The notes: generated by a model from the sequence alone, not told the origin. Counted from the stretch's first letter, positions 36,272 through 44,950 are shown. The stretch is 64,000 nt of DNA from Hyphomicrobium sp. ghe19 (GCF_902712875.1 NZ_LR743509.1:2308001-2372000), one strand, 5' to 3'. Made by a program: numbers and translations.

Positions 36272-36943
36272 ATGACAAAAGAAAAGGTCGGCCTCAAAGC
36301 GCGGCCCACAACGCGAAAGTCGTCTGCCGAGAAGGCTGCCGTCAACGAGCTCAACAATCGCCACGACTTGGCGCATGTTCCGCTGGAGCAACGGATAGGC
36401 GCCGTCATCAAGCGCCGAAGGCTCGAGTCAAATCTCACACTCTCCGATCTCAGCACCGGCGCGGGACTTTCGAGCGCGATGCTCAGTCGAATTGAAAACG
36501 GCATGGCGACCGCAAGTCTCGATGCTCTCGAGCGTTTGTGCGCCGCCGTCGGCATTGGGCTGTCGGACCTTTTCAAGGAAACAGAGACCAAGCAGGGCAG
36601 CGCGCAGCTCGTGAAGCGCACCGAACAGATGGAAGTCGTTCGCGTCGGCACCAAGTTTGGCCACACATATCGCCTTCTCTCCTACGACCGGGGACCGCGA
36701 AAGCTGTTCGAGCCGTTCTTCATCGAGATGGACAAGAAGAGCGAGACCTATCCCCGCTTCGCCCACCCTGGTACCGAGTTCATCTACATGCTTCAGGGGC
36801 GAATGGAGTATCGCTTCGGCGAGCACACATATCTGATCGAACCGGGCGATGCGTTCACCTTCTCGGGAGACGTCGTGCACGGACCGGAGAAGCTTCTCGA
36901 CGACCGGATCAAGTTTCTCGCGATCATCTTTTACGGCGAATAG
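36272..36943 (+). CDS. XRE-family regulator with cupin sensor domain (PuuR-like)
   Basis: The 223-residue product has a basic N-terminus, a helix-turn-helix in RIGAVIKRRRLESNLTLSDL and LSSAMLSRIENGMATASLDAL (residues about 38-80), and a C-terminal cupin barrel (HPGTEFIYMLQGRMEYRFGEH, PGDAFTFSGDVVHGPEKL). This fusion is typical of amine and amino-acid catabolism repressors that sense a small ligand in the cupin. It is divergent from the permease and convergent with the glutamate-synthase-like operon. It probably controls both. Confidence 0.87.
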   Translation: MTKEKVGLKARPTTRKSSAEKAAVNELNNRHDLAHVPLEQRIGAVIKRRRLESNLTLSDLSTGAGLSSAMLSRIENGMATASLDALERLCAAVGIGLSDLFKETETKQGSAQLVKRTEQMEVVRVGTKFGHTYRLLSYDRGPRKLFEPFFIEMDKKSETYPRFAHPGTEFIYMLQGRMEYRFGEHTYLIEPGDAFTFSGDVVHGPEKLLDDRIKFLAIIFYGE

Positions 36944-36963
36944 ACCGTTCAGTCTCGCCGGCA

Positions 36964-36993
36964 ACGCCGCCCTGTCGTGGACCAGGGCGGCGT
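36964..36993. terminator. Stem-loop between convergent genes
   Basis: A perfect 10-bp stem ACGCCGCCCT / AGGGCGGCGT with a 10-base loop lies between the regulator stop and the mgsC stop (convergent). There is no clear T-tract on either side, so it may act as a bidirectional transcription end or RNA stabiliser. Confidence 0.7.
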
Positions 36994-37015
36994 CACACAC
37001 CCGCTGACGAACGCT

Positions 37016-38353
37016 TCAGAATCCCGGCGATCCCGGGATCCAATTCGTTCCCGCCAGCGGCACTCTCGCCATAGCGGCAGCTTCCATGGTGAGAGCGACG
37101 AGGTCTTCCGGTTCGAGGTTATGGAGGTGGTTCTTGCCGCAGGCGCGCGCCAGCGTTTGTGCCTCCAGCGTCAGAACCTTCAGGTAGTTCGCCAACCTGC
37201 GGCCGGCAGCGACAGGATCGAGCCTCTCCATCAGCTCCGGCGTCTGCGTGGTGATGCCGGCCGGGTCCTTGCCCTCGTGCCAATCGTCGTAGCAACCGGC
37301 CGTGGTGCCGAGCTTGTTGTATTCGGCTTCCCAGCGAGGATCATTGTCGCCAAGGGCGACGAGCGCGGCGGTTCCGATCCCGACGGCATCGGCTCCGAGT
37401 GCAAGGGCCTTCGCGACATCTCCGCCATTGCGGATTCCGCCGGATACGATGAGCTGCACCTTGCGATGCATGCCAAGGTCCTGAAGCGCTTGCACGGCTG
37501 GGCGAATGGCCGAGAGCAGCGGAATGCCCACATGCTCGATGAAGACTTCCTGCGTCGCCGCCGTTCCGCCTTGCATGCCATCAAGGACGATCGCGTCGGC
37601 GCCCGACTTCACCGCCAGCTGGACATCGAAGTAAGGCCGGCTGGCGCCGATCTTCAAATAGATCGGCTTTTCCCAGTCCGTGATTTCGCGCAGCTCGTTG
37701 ATTTTGACTTCCAGGTCGTCGGCGCCCGTCCAATCCGGATGGCGGCACGCAGAGCGCTGATCGATGCCCTTCGGCAGCTGACGCATTTGCGCGACCCGGT
37801 CTGAGATCTTCTGGCCGAGCAACATGCCGCCGCCGCCGGGCTTGGCTCCCTGACCGATCACGATTTCGATCGCATCGGCACGGCGAAGATCGTCGGGATT
37901 CATGCCGTAACGCGACGGCAGATATTGATAGACGAGATATTTCGATTGGCCGCGCTCTTCCGGCGTCATGCCGCCATCGCCCGTCGTGGTCGACGTGCCC
38001 GCAAGACTCGCACCTCGGCCCAAAGCTTCTTTGGCGTTTGCCGAGAGCGAACCAAAGCTCATGCCCGAGATCGTAACCGGAATAGAAAGCTTGAGAGGCT
38101 TCGTTGCAAATCGCGAACCGATGACGACTTCGGTGCCGCATTTTTCGCGATACCCTTCTAGCGGGTAACGAGACATGGATGCGCCGAGCAACAGAAGATC
38201 GTCGAAGTTCGGCATGCGGCGTTTCGAGCCGCCGCCACGAATATCGTAGATGCCGGTCGCCGCCGCACGCCGGATTTCGGCGAGCATCGCGTCGTCGAAT
38301 GTCGCCGACTTACGAGGCGGCGTTCCGAGCCAGTTTCTCTGGTGCTCTGTCAT
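37016..38353 (-). CDS. mgsC: Glutamate synthase-like FMN domain protein (N-methylglutamate synthase subunit C)
   Basis: This 445-residue protein is the FMN-dependent (beta/alpha)8 domain of glutamate synthase as a separate chain: TISGMSFGSLSANAKEALGR, GQGAKPGGGGMLLGQKIS, GADAIVLDGMQGGTAATQEV, VSGGIRNGGDVAKALALGAD. It has the synthase site and a cluster-type cysteine pattern in its last third (TTAGCYDDWHEGKD, QTLARACGKNH). Its start overlaps the stop of the preceding GXGXG gene (TAATG). In the N-methylglutamate route it couples to mgsA and mgsB; the same proteins are named GlxD in rhizobia. The mgs name is by architecture. Confidence 0.85.
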   Translation of the reverse strand: MTEHQRNWLGTPPRKSATFDDAMLAEIRRAAATGIYDIRGGGSKRRMPNFDDLLLLGASMSRYPLEGYREKCGTEVVIGSRFATKPLKLSIPVTISGMSFGSLSANAKEALGRGASLAGTSTTTGDGGMTPEERGQSKYLVYQYLPSRYGMNPDDLRRADAIEIVIGQGAKPGGGGMLLGQKISDRVAQMRQLPKGIDQRSACRHPDWTGADDLEVKINELREITDWEKPIYLKIGASRPYFDVQLAVKSGADAIVLDGMQGGTAATQEVFIEHVGIPLLSAIRPAVQALQDLGMHRKVQLIVSGGIRNGGDVAKALALGADAVGIGTAALVALGDNDPRWEAEYNKLGTTAGCYDDWHEGKDPAGITTQTPELMERLDPVAAGRRLANYLKVLTLEAQTLARACGKNHLHNLEPEDLVALTMEAAAMARVPLAGTNWIPGSPGF

Positions 38354-39042
38354 TAGTACGCTCCGGCATTATCGATATTGAAGTTGTAGAGCTTCCGCGC
38401 CGAGCCATAGCGGCGGAATTCGGAGACATCGACCTTGTGGATTTCTCCTGCTGCCTTCAACAGTTCTCCAAGCTCCGCCTTGTGCTCGTCGCGCATCTCT
38501 TTCTCGATGCAATCGGCACCCAAGCTGGTGACCGGTCCGCGAACGTAGATGTGCGCTTCGTAAATCGAATCGCCGAGGGCCTCGCCGGCTTCTCCGAATA
38601 CGACCAACCGGCCATTCTGACCCATGAACGCGGAGAGATGGCCGATATCGCCTTTGACGATGATATCGATGCCCTTCATCGATATTCCGCATCTTGCCGA
38701 CGCGTTTCCTTCGACGAGCAGGAGCCCGCCTCTACCGGTCGCACCGGCGCTTTGACTGGCATCGCCTTTGACGTGGATACGTCCGGACATCATGTTTTCA
38801 CCGACGCCCTGTCCGGCGCTGCCGTCTATCACGATGTTGGCGTACTTGTTCATGCCGCCGCAGAAGTAGCCGACATTGCCGGCTACGTTCACCGTGATGG
38901 GCGCATCGATGCCGACCGCAATCGAATGCTCGCCGCCGGGATTGGCGATGGACCAAAGGGTTTCGTTGGTGTCGGTACCGAGCTTATGCAGCGCGGCGTT
39001 CAACTCGCGCACCGAGGTTTCTGCTAGATCGACGTTCGGCAT
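38353..39042 (-). CDS. mgsB: Glutamate synthase GXGXG-domain subunit (N-methylglutamate synthase subunit B)
   Basis: ATG 39042 overlaps the previous stop as TGATG, giving 229 residues; the longer open frame lies in the neighbour. The product is a right-handed beta-helix of the GltS C-terminal type, with tandem glycine-rich turns (NVAGNVGYFCGGMNKYANIV, GSAGQGVGENMMSGRIHV, GATGRGGLLLVEGNASARCG). It is the structural or ammonia-channel subunit of split glutamate-synthase-like enzymes, called MgsB or GlxC. All three subunits are coupled by overlapping codons. Confidence 0.88.
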   Translation of the reverse strand: MPNVDLAETSVRELNAALHKLGTDTNETLWSIANPGGEHSIAVGIDAPITVNVAGNVGYFCGGMNKYANIVIDGSAGQGVGENMMSGRIHVKGDASQSAGATGRGGLLLVEGNASARCGISMKGIDIIVKGDIGHLSAFMGQNGRLVVFGEAGEALGDSIYEAHIYVRGPVTSLGADCIEKEMRDEHKAELGELLKAAGEIHKVDVSEFRRYGSARKLYNFNIDNAGAY

Positions 39043-39938
39043 CAAGCGTGCTCCCAGAAATAGACCGTTGCGGGTTTTGGCTCCCACACGCGCGCGGTCT
39101 TGATGCCGGGCAGGCACGTGAGAGTTTTGTATTCGGAACCGAATGCGACGTACTCGTCCGTTTCGGCCATGACGGCCGGCTTGCACGCGATCGGATCTCT
39201 GAGGACACCGAAGCCCGTTTCCGTGCCGACGACGAATGTGAAGAAACCGTCGAGATCATCGAGGCTCGATTTCAGCGCTTCGCTGAGCGTCTGGCCGCTC
39301 TTCATCTGTCGCGTCAGATAACCGGCGGCGACCTCGGTGTCGTTCTCGGTACGAATTTTTATACCTTCCCGCCGCAACTCGCGCCGGAGCGAAGCGTGAT
39401 TGGAGAGAGATCCATTGTGGACCAAGCATTGATCGGTGGCTGTCGAGAACGGATGCGCGCCGTTGGTCGTAACGGCAGACTCCGTCGCCATACGCGTATG
39501 CGAGATGCCGTGCGTACCGCTCATCTTTGCGATGTCGAATTCTCGGGCGACGTCGTCGGGAAAACCGACTTCCTTGTAAATCTCAAGCCGCTGACCTTCG
39601 CTCATGATCGTGACATCCGGCAGATTCTTTGCCAGCCACGCCTCGGCACGAGGAACGTCTTCAGTTTTCATCGTGATGACCGCGTGCGAGTGGCGCACGC
39701 TGACCTGGCCGCCGCCGATCGCCTCCACCAGCTGCTTGGCGGCGCGCGCAATGTCGACTTCCGCAGTGCTACCTGCGATCGTCATTTTGATTTGACCGGC
39801 CGCGCTGTGTCCGTAGATGGCAAACCCCGCCGAGTCCGGGCCCCGGCTGCAAAGCGTCGAAGTCATCTTCGCGAGAAGCTCGCCGAGCCGCGGCTCGAGT
39901 TTCGGATCCTTGATGAAAAGGCCCGCAATTCCACACAT
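39042..39938 (-). CDS. mgsA: Class II glutamine amidotransferase (N-methylglutamate synthase subunit A)
   Basis: The 298-residue product starts MCGIAGLFIKDPKLEPRL with the N-terminal nucleophile Cys2, and contains CSRGPDSAGFAIYG, ISHTRMATESAVTTNGAHPF, and LVHNGSLSNHASLR, the full Ntn-hydrolase pattern. In ordinary glutamate synthase this domain takes ammonia from glutamine; in the Mgs enzyme it takes methylamine from gamma-glutamylmethylamide. It is 28 bases downstream of the ligase gene gmaS. In rhizobia the homologue is GlxB. Confidence 0.88.
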   Translation of the reverse strand: MCGIAGLFIKDPKLEPRLGELLAKMTSTLCSRGPDSAGFAIYGHSAAGQIKMTIAGSTAEVDIARAAKQLVEAIGGGQVSVRHSHAVITMKTEDVPRAEAWLAKNLPDVTIMSEGQRLEIYKEVGFPDDVAREFDIAKMSGTHGISHTRMATESAVTTNGAHPFSTATDQCLVHNGSLSNHASLRRELRREGIKIRTENDTEVAAGYLTRQMKSGQTLSEALKSSLDDLDGFFTFVVGTETGFGVLRDPIACKPAVMAETDEYVAFGSEYKTLTCLPGIKTARVWEPKPATVYFWEHA

Positions 39939-39966
39939 ATCTTTGTCTCCAACTCAGCGTGGTTGT

Positions 39967-41364
39967 TCAGAAGAAGCTCACGTAGCATTTCGTCTCCCAG
40001 TCGGAGACGTGGCGGTGGTAGTCGATCCATTCATCGCGCTTGTGAGAGACGAACTCGTCGATGAAATCGGCTCCCAGCGCGGACCTGAAGAAGTCGCTTT
40101 GCTCGAGCGCGGTAATGGCTTCGCCAAGCGACTGCGGCAGCACGTCGATCTTGCGATCCGCAATCTCGCGTGGCGTCAGCGCATAGAAGTTGATGTTGTG
40201 CGGCGGTCCCGGATGGAGGTTGCGATCAATCCCGTCGAGGCCAGCCGCAATCAACGCCGCCTGCGCAAGATACGGGTTCATGCCGGAATCGCCGACACGC
40301 AGCTCGATGCGTCCGTAAGGAATGCGCACCATGGCCGTGCGATTATTGTCGCCGTACGCAACGAAGACCGGCGCCCAGGTGGTACCCGACGCCGTTCGCC
40401 CGACGACGAGGCGCTTGTATGAGTTGACCGACGGCGCGAGCAAGGCCGTGAGAGCCTTCGCGTGCGCCAGAATTCCCGCCGTGAATGAATAGGCGAGCTT
40501 CGAAAGGCCCATGCCGCTCGAGTCGGACTTGTCGTGAAAAAGGTTACTTCCCTCTGCGTCGGCGAGCGAACAGTGAATGTGCATGCCGTTGCCGGTCATG
40601 GAGCTCTTGGGCTTCGGCATGAAAGAGCAGATAGCTCCGAGCTCATGCGCAATCTCGGCGGCCGCCATCTTGAACAAGATGATATTGTCGGCGGACGTCA
40701 TGGCGTCGTCGTATTTGAAGTTGATTTCGTATTGGCCGTTCGCGTCCTCGTGATCGATTTGATAAACATCGATCCCCAGCGCCTGCAGGCTTTCCGTCAC
40801 CCGCTCGAGGAAAACCCGGACTCGGGATAGCCCCCGATAATCGTACGCGGGCTTCTGCAGACAGTCGGTATCATCGAGCGGACAGACCGATCCATCGGCA
40901 GTGCGTTGCAATAGGCTGAACTCGGGTTCGATGCCCGTGTTGAGAACCCAGCCGCGTTCGCTCAATCGCGACGTCTGAGCCTTCAGAATGTTGCGCGTAT
41001 CGATCGGATGCGGTTTGCCATCGACCGTGCCCGTGCCCATCAGGCGCGCGTAGCCCGGAGCCCACGGCAAGAGCTTAAGCGTCGACAGATCTCCGACGAG
41101 CATGTATTCGGATTCATGCGGCTCGAGGCGAAGACCGTGAACACCTCCCCCCGCAAATCCCACTCCGTCCGTCAGAATATCTTCCAAATGATCGACCGGC
41201 ACGGATTTGCTCTTGGCGACACCGTGAATGTCGACAAATTGCGCAAGGACGTAGCGGACATGATTTTGCGCGAGGAATTGCTTCGCTTTGTGAAGGTCGA
41301 GTTGATCTGGCGTGGCCTGTTGGCTAGGCGTCAGTCGCCAATTCCAGTGGTCGAGTGAGTTCAT
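39967..41364 (-). CDS. gmaS: Glutamine-synthetase-like ligase (gamma-glutamylmethylamide synthetase or GlnT)
   Basis: ATG 41364 follows GAGG and is preferred over the longer frame, whose first 45 residues look like non-coding sequence. The 465-residue product has GS-fold motifs: [14 protein letters not shown] (beta-grasp entry), [15 protein letters not shown], and [20 protein letters not shown] with the catalytic Arg and [12 protein letters not shown]. This length and pattern match the GlnT/GmaS subgroup, which ligates ammonia or methylamine to glutamate using ATP. Its genomic link to split glutamate-synthase genes supports gmaS, but GlnT (ammonia) is possible. Confidence 0.85.
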   Translation of the reverse strand: MNSLDHWNWRLTPSQQATPDQLDLHKAKQFLAQNHVRYVLAQFVDIHGVAKSKSVPVDHLEDILTDGVGFAGGGVHGLRLEPHESEYMLVGDLSTLKLLPWAPGYARLMGTGTVDGKPHPIDTRNILKAQTSRLSERGWVLNTGIEPEFSLLQRTADGSVCPLDDTDCLQKPAYDYRGLSRVRVFLERVTESLQALGIDVYQIDHEDANGQYEINFKYDDAMTSADNIILFKMAAAEIAHELGAICSFMPKPKSSMTGNGMHIHCSLADAEGSNLFHDKSDSSGMGLSKLAYSFTAGILAHAKALTALLAPSVNSYKRLVVGRTASGTTWAPVFVAYGDNNRTAMVRIPYGRIELRVGDSGMNPYLAQAALIAAGLDGIDRNLHPGPPHNINFYALTPREIADRKIDVLPQSLGEAITALEQSDFFRSALGADFIDEFVSHKRDEWIDYHRHVSDWETKCYVSFF

Positions 41365-41437
41365 GGAGAACCTCGGACGTTTGGAGCCGCGCTTATGCGC
41401 TGTGCGTTTCTTCCCGGCCTCAGCGCATACAATCAAC

Positions 41438-41452
41438 TTGCACGTAGTGCAA
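41438..41452. promoter_or_regulatory. Perfect dyad TTGCAC-gta-GTGCAA between gmaS and the FAD gene
   Basis: A 15-base perfect inverted repeat lies 73 bases upstream of the gmaS start and 68 bases upstream of the divergent FAD-oxidoreductase start. It shares TTGCA/TGCAA with the dyad near the permease, suggesting one regulator for both. The XRE-cupin protein is the obvious candidate. Confidence 0.55.
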
Positions 41453-41520
41453 CTTATTTGTACAACGATAAACATCAGATGCGTGGGAACTTCGCGCAAA
41501 GATCAGGGCCGCCACACACC

Positions 41521-42891
41521 ATGAATGACGAAATACCAAGCTCCGCCCCAAGCTCCGGCGGCATACGTGCGTTGGATCTCGCCCGCTCAAACCAGACGGC
41601 AGGCAGCCTCAAATTCAAGTCCTATTGGTGGGAAGCGGCGCCACGCCCGCTGGATGTGCGAAATCAATCTCTCCCGGCACGCGCTGATGTCGTGATTGTC
41701 GGCTCGGGCTTTACGGGTCTCTCCGCGGCTTTGACACTTCTCAAGCGGGGCCGCTCAGTCATCGTCTTGGATGCCGGCGTGCCGGGAATGGGCGCGAGCA
41801 CCCGCAATGGCGGCCAAGTCGGAAGCGGCAATCAAAAATTTCGCGTCGCAAAACTCATCGCGCTGCGCGGCCGACGGAAGGCGGAGGAGCTTCTGCGTGA
41901 TGGCACGCGCATGCTCGACTATATCGAGCATCTGATCGCCAGCGAGAACATCGATTGCGCCTTCTCCCGTTGCGGCCGCTTTCGCGGCGCGATGCAGCCC
42001 GAGCACTACGAAGCCATGGCGCGCGACATGGAGGATCTCCGCGATATAGCCGGCGTCGAGAGCTTCATGGTGCCGAAATCAGAGCAGCACAGCGAGATCG
42101 GCTCCGACGTTTTCTTCGGCGGTTCCGTCCTTCCGAACGATGCCTCGCTGCATCCAGGCCGCTACCACGCGGGATTGATGGAAAGGATCACGGCGCTCGG
42201 CGGCGAAATCATCGGCAACGCGGCTGTCAACGGCATCACGCACGATTACGACGGCTTCAAAATCCGCACCGCTATCGATGATCTGACGTGCCGCGAAGTC
42301 ATCGTGGCGACCAACGGATATAGCGGCAACGTCGTTCCCGAGCTCGGCCGGCGTATCGTCCCGATCGGTTCCGCGATCATCGCCACGGAGGAAATTCCGG
42401 AAGCGCTCTTTTCGACCTTGATGCCGAAGCTTCGCGTCTACGGGAATACCAATCGCATATTCTACTATTATCGCGCGGCGCCCGGAGAACGGCGAGTCGT
42501 TTGGGGAGGCCGGGTCGGCAGGCTCGCGTCCGAAACATCTGCGGCCGCATATCGCCACCTGGCGCGAGACATGCTGCATGTGTTTCCCGCGCTTCGCGAC
42601 ACGGCCGTGACGCACGCGTGGACCGGCCAGATCGGATACACCTACGATGAAGTTCCGCACATCGGCTGCACGGCTGGCGGCGTTCACTTCGCCCTCGGAT
42701 ATTGCGGGACGGGCGTATCGCGCGCCACGTACTTCGGCCACAAGATCGCGCTCAAGCTTCTCCAAGATCCGGAAGGCAAGACCGCCTTCGACGATCTCGG
42801 TTTCCCAAGCTTCCCCTTCCATCCGATTGCCAAGCGAGCCGTGCCCGTCGTCGAGACCTGGTATCGAATTCGCGACGCTGTGAACAAATAA
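41521..42891 (+). CDS. FAD-dependent amine/amino-acid oxidoreductase (PuuB/DadA-like)
   Basis: ATG 41521 gives 456 residues; the open frame 42 codons upstream lies in the gmaS leader. The FAD-binding site is VIVGSGFTGLSAALTLLKRG (residues 58-77), followed by GASTRNGGQVGSGNQKF and, near the end, GCTAGGVHFALGYCGTGVSR. The family (DAO/PuuB) oxidises secondary amines or gamma-glutamyl amines. Because the module lacks the Mgd dehydrogenase, this protein could oxidise N-methylglutamate or a gamma-glutamyl product; that is inference. It is followed 17 bases later by ridA. Confidence 0.85.
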   Translation: MNDEIPSSAPSSGGIRALDLARSNQTAGSLKFKSYWWEAAPRPLDVRNQSLPARADVVIVGSGFTGLSAALTLLKRGRSVIVLDAGVPGMGASTRNGGQVGSGNQKFRVAKLIALRGRRKAEELLRDGTRMLDYIEHLIASENIDCAFSRCGRFRGAMQPEHYEAMARDMEDLRDIAGVESFMVPKSEQHSEIGSDVFFGGSVLPNDASLHPGRYHAGLMERITALGGEIIGNAAVNGITHDYDGFKIRTAIDDLTCREVIVATNGYSGNVVPELGRRIVPIGSAIIATEEIPEALFSTLMPKLRVYGNTNRIFYYYRAAPGERRVVWGGRVGRLASETSAAAYRHLARDMLHVFPALRDTAVTHAWTGQIGYTYDEVPHIGCTAGGVHFALGYCGTGVSRATYFGHKIALKLLQDPEGKTAFDDLGFPSFPFHPIAKRAVPVVETWYRIRDAVNK

Positions 42892-42908
42892 ACCTTGAAA
42901 GGAGCGAT

Positions 42909-43304
42909 ATGACGAAAACCGCCAACAAAAATCAGCGGCTCAACGTTTCATCCGGCGGCGCGTACGAATCCGTCTTCGGATATTCGCGCGCCGTGCGCGT
43001 GGGCGACGACGTGCACGTTTCTGGAACGTGCGCGCCCGCCGGCAATGAGAAGAGCGACGTTTACACACAAACGCGCGCGGCGCTTGCGATCATCGAAAAA
43101 GCGCTCGCCGATGCCGGAGCGACGACGAGCCAGGTCGTGCGAACGGTCGTCTACCTTCGCGATATCAACGACGCCGAGGACGTTGCGAGAGCCCATCTCG
43201 AAACGTTCGATGCGATCAGGCCTGCGAGCACGCTCGTGCAAGTCACGTCCATGATGCGGCCCTGGCAAAAGGTTGAGATCGAGGCCTACGCCAAGATCGT
43301 CTGA
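42909..43304 (+). CDS. RidA/YjgF family enamine-imine deaminase
   Basis: The 131-residue product matches the RidA barrel (VHVSGTCAPAGN, SQVVRTVVYLRDINDAEDVARAH, PASTLVQVTSMMRPWQKVEI), including the conserved Arg of RPASTLV near residue 105. RidA proteins hydrolyse reactive imine intermediates made by amine-oxidising FAD enzymes. AGGAG-like GAAAGGAG precedes the ATG. Its place behind the oxidoreductase fits detoxification of that enzyme's imine product. Confidence 0.9.
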   Translation: MTKTANKNQRLNVSSGGAYESVFGYSRAVRVGDDVHVSGTCAPAGNEKSDVYTQTRAALAIIEKALADAGATTSQVVRTVVYLRDINDAEDVARAHLETFDAIRPASTLVQVTSMMRPWQKVEIEAYAKIV

Positions 43305-43348
43305 GCAGAGCGCTGAGAAGCGCCTCCCCCGGATGCCAAGACGATTGG

Positions 43349-43377
43349 GCCGCAAGAAAAATGCGGCTCTATTTCTT
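43349..43377 (+). terminator. Rho-independent terminator after ridA
   Basis: Stem GCCGCA / TGCGGC (43349-43354 and 43362-43367) with loop AGAAAAA, followed by TCTATTTCTT on the plus strand, lies 45 bases past the ridA stop. It ends at the stop of the convergent VWA gene. Confidence 0.75.
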
Positions 43378-44185
43378 AGCTTCCCCAGATGTCGTCCGAA
43401 CCGCTCTCGACCCAGGCGTCCTCGGGCTTTGGAGCCGCAGCCGGCTGTCCGCGTTTGATGGCCTTCTTCAGATCATCAACAATATCGACATCGACGATGC
43501 CCTTGCCGCCTGACGCGTCACCCATCCGCCTGCGCATCTGCATGGTGAACTTCTCCGATCGGGCATAGACCTTGGCATCTTCGAAGTCAGAACAGGCATA
43601 GCGGATGTTCGACACCGACATAGCCATCATCGTTTCAGAGAGCGCCGCTTCATCCAGCCCGATGTTGGCGACATTGGCAGGACGGATCCCCATGCGAGTG
43701 CCCTGTTGCGCCGAGGCGAGCCCGGCGCCCAAGAATAGGATCAGCCAGCCCTTTTCCTGGCGGTCGTCGATCAAGGCCTCGATGCTTTCATAAGTGTGCT
43801 TCCGGCTCTGGTTCTCCTGACCGTCGGTCACAACGACCATGATCGCCTTCTCACCATTGCTGGCCGCGAGCTTGACGTCGATCTTGCCGATGCCCCGCCC
43901 GATCGCATCGAGCAGCGGCGTGCCTGAACGGGGCGCGAAGTCGGCGGCGGTGAGCTCCGCAGTATCGGCGATCTTGCCGTCGCGGATCGTGTCAATGGAT
44001 TCGGTGTCGAAAATCACCAGCTCGAATTCGGCATCCTTCAGCGTCGCGTCTGCTTTGGAGTCCTTCAGGTATTTGTTGACGGCGGTGATCGTCGCTTCGC
44101 GGCAGCTCGACATCGAGCCGGAACGGTCGAGAACCATGACGATGGTAGTGTGGCCGGTCGCGTCGGTCTTGCTCGTTTCGGTCAT
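43376..44185 (-). CDS. VWA-domain protein
   Basis: The 269-residue product has a MIDAS-type metal motif MVLDRSGSMSSC (residues 17-28), the companion threonine in PRSGTPLLDAIGRG and the third site VVTDGQENQSRK, all of an intact von Willebrand A fold. No signal peptide is visible, so it is cytoplasmic. The C-terminal 90 residues are basic and unfamiliar. ATG 44185 follows AAAGGA, and a small XRE regulator gene lies 12 bases upstream, suggesting an operon. The role is unknown; some VWA proteins of this kind act with AAA ATPases, but none is nearby. Confidence 0.7.
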   Translation of the reverse strand: MTETSKTDATGHTTIVMVLDRSGSMSSCREATITAVNKYLKDSKADATLKDAEFELVIFDTESIDTIRDGKIADTAELTAADFAPRSGTPLLDAIGRGIGKIDVKLAASNGEKAIMVVVTDGQENQSRKHTYESIEALIDDRQEKGWLILFLGAGLASAQQGTRMGIRPANVANIGLDEAALSETMMAMSVSNIRYACSDFEDAKVYARSEKFTMQMRRRMGDASGGKGIVDVDIVDDLKKAIKRGQPAAAPKPEDAWVESGSDDIWGS

Positions 44186-44197
44186 GCGGGTATCCTT

Positions 44198-44539
44198 TCA
44201 GGTTTCCCAAACGTCCTTCTTGCCAAGCACCCGATGGATGGCTGCGAGCTTCGTTTCCGTGGCGCTAAGGCGCGCACGGAGGTCTTTGACGGCCACCTCT
44301 TCGTCGGCGCCAAGCAGAGCAGCGGGGTTCAGGTTCATTTCCTCGCAGGCGATCAGGAATTGGCGGAGCGTCATCTCGGTGCCGCCGCTTTCCAGCCGCG
44401 AGTATTGGCTGTTGGACAATTCCATCGCCTCGGCGATGGCCGTTTGTGTCAGCCCCGACAATCGTCTGGCATCACTTAAGCGCTCGCGGATCTCGGCGAG
44501 GCGCTCATCGACGGTTTTTGACTTCGAGTGCTTCGACAT
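44198..44539 (-). CDS. XRE-family transcriptional regulator
   Basis: Starting at ATG 44539 (TTG 44557 and ATG 44548 are in-frame alternatives), it encodes 113 residues with a helix-turn-helix ARRLSGLTQTAIAEAMELSN then QYSRLESGGTEMTLRQFL (residues about 24-61) and a C-terminal coiled-coil tail (AVKDLRARLSATETKLAAIH). No sensor domain is present. The leader holds directly repeated TTGACGC (44562-44576 on the minus strand), a plausible operator for self-control. It is coupled to the VWA gene. Confidence 0.7.
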   Translation of the reverse strand: MSKHSKSKTVDERLAEIRERLSDARRLSGLTQTAIAEAMELSNSQYSRLESGGTEMTLRQFLIACEEMNLNPAALLGADEEVAVKDLRARLSATETKLAAIHRVLGKKDVWET

Positions 44540-44608
44540 GGATTGCATGTGGCGCAAGGCGTCAATTGCGTCAAGTGCAATAGATCATTTTTTTTCGTTT
44601 TGGCCCCG

Positions 44609-44950
44609 TCATCGGCCGGAAGAGCGTGCAGTTCGATCGTTGCCGCGGATTTCTCGGGGCAAGTGATACGGACGGCCCTTCAACCGGAGCAACACATCTC
44701 CGAGATGCGCGATCAAAGCCGCAAACAGCCATCCGGCTATGATAGGCCAAGGCGCGGTTGCGAGCGCCGCTCGAAGCGCTAAGAGCAAAAAAATTCCCGG
44801 AATCATCAAGCCCAGAATCTCGTAGGAGTTCAGACCTTGGCCGGTGATCCGGTGATAGGCGATCATCGCGAAAACTTCGATCGCCATGAACCCGAAAATG
44901 ATATCGACGATACTGCCGCCCGCGAACGACTGTTCCATGAGTTCCAGCAT
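44609..44950 (-). CDS. Small membrane protein next to tspO, unknown function
   Basis: ATG 44950 overlaps the tspO stop (TGATG), giving 113 residues with three hydrophobic segments (IVDIIFGFMAIEVFAMIAY, YEILGLMIPGIFLLLALRAA, PWPIIAGWLFAALIAHLG) and a basic C-terminal tail. I do not recognise a family. Its coupling to tspO within the bchP operon suggests a membrane role in pigment biosynthesis or its control. Confidence 0.65.
   Translation of the reverse strand: MLELMEQSFAGGSIVDIIFGFMAIEVFAMIAYHRITGQGLNSYEILGLMIPGIFLLLALRAALATAPWPIIAGWLFAALIAHLGDVLLRLKGRPYHLPREIRGNDRTARSSGR

Noticed and set aside
41365..41499. An N-terminal extension of the gmaS product, which is open to a start at 41499.
   Set aside because: The extension would cross the dyad and promoter region and has cysteine- and basic-rich composition unlike the family; ATG 41364 has a ribosome site.
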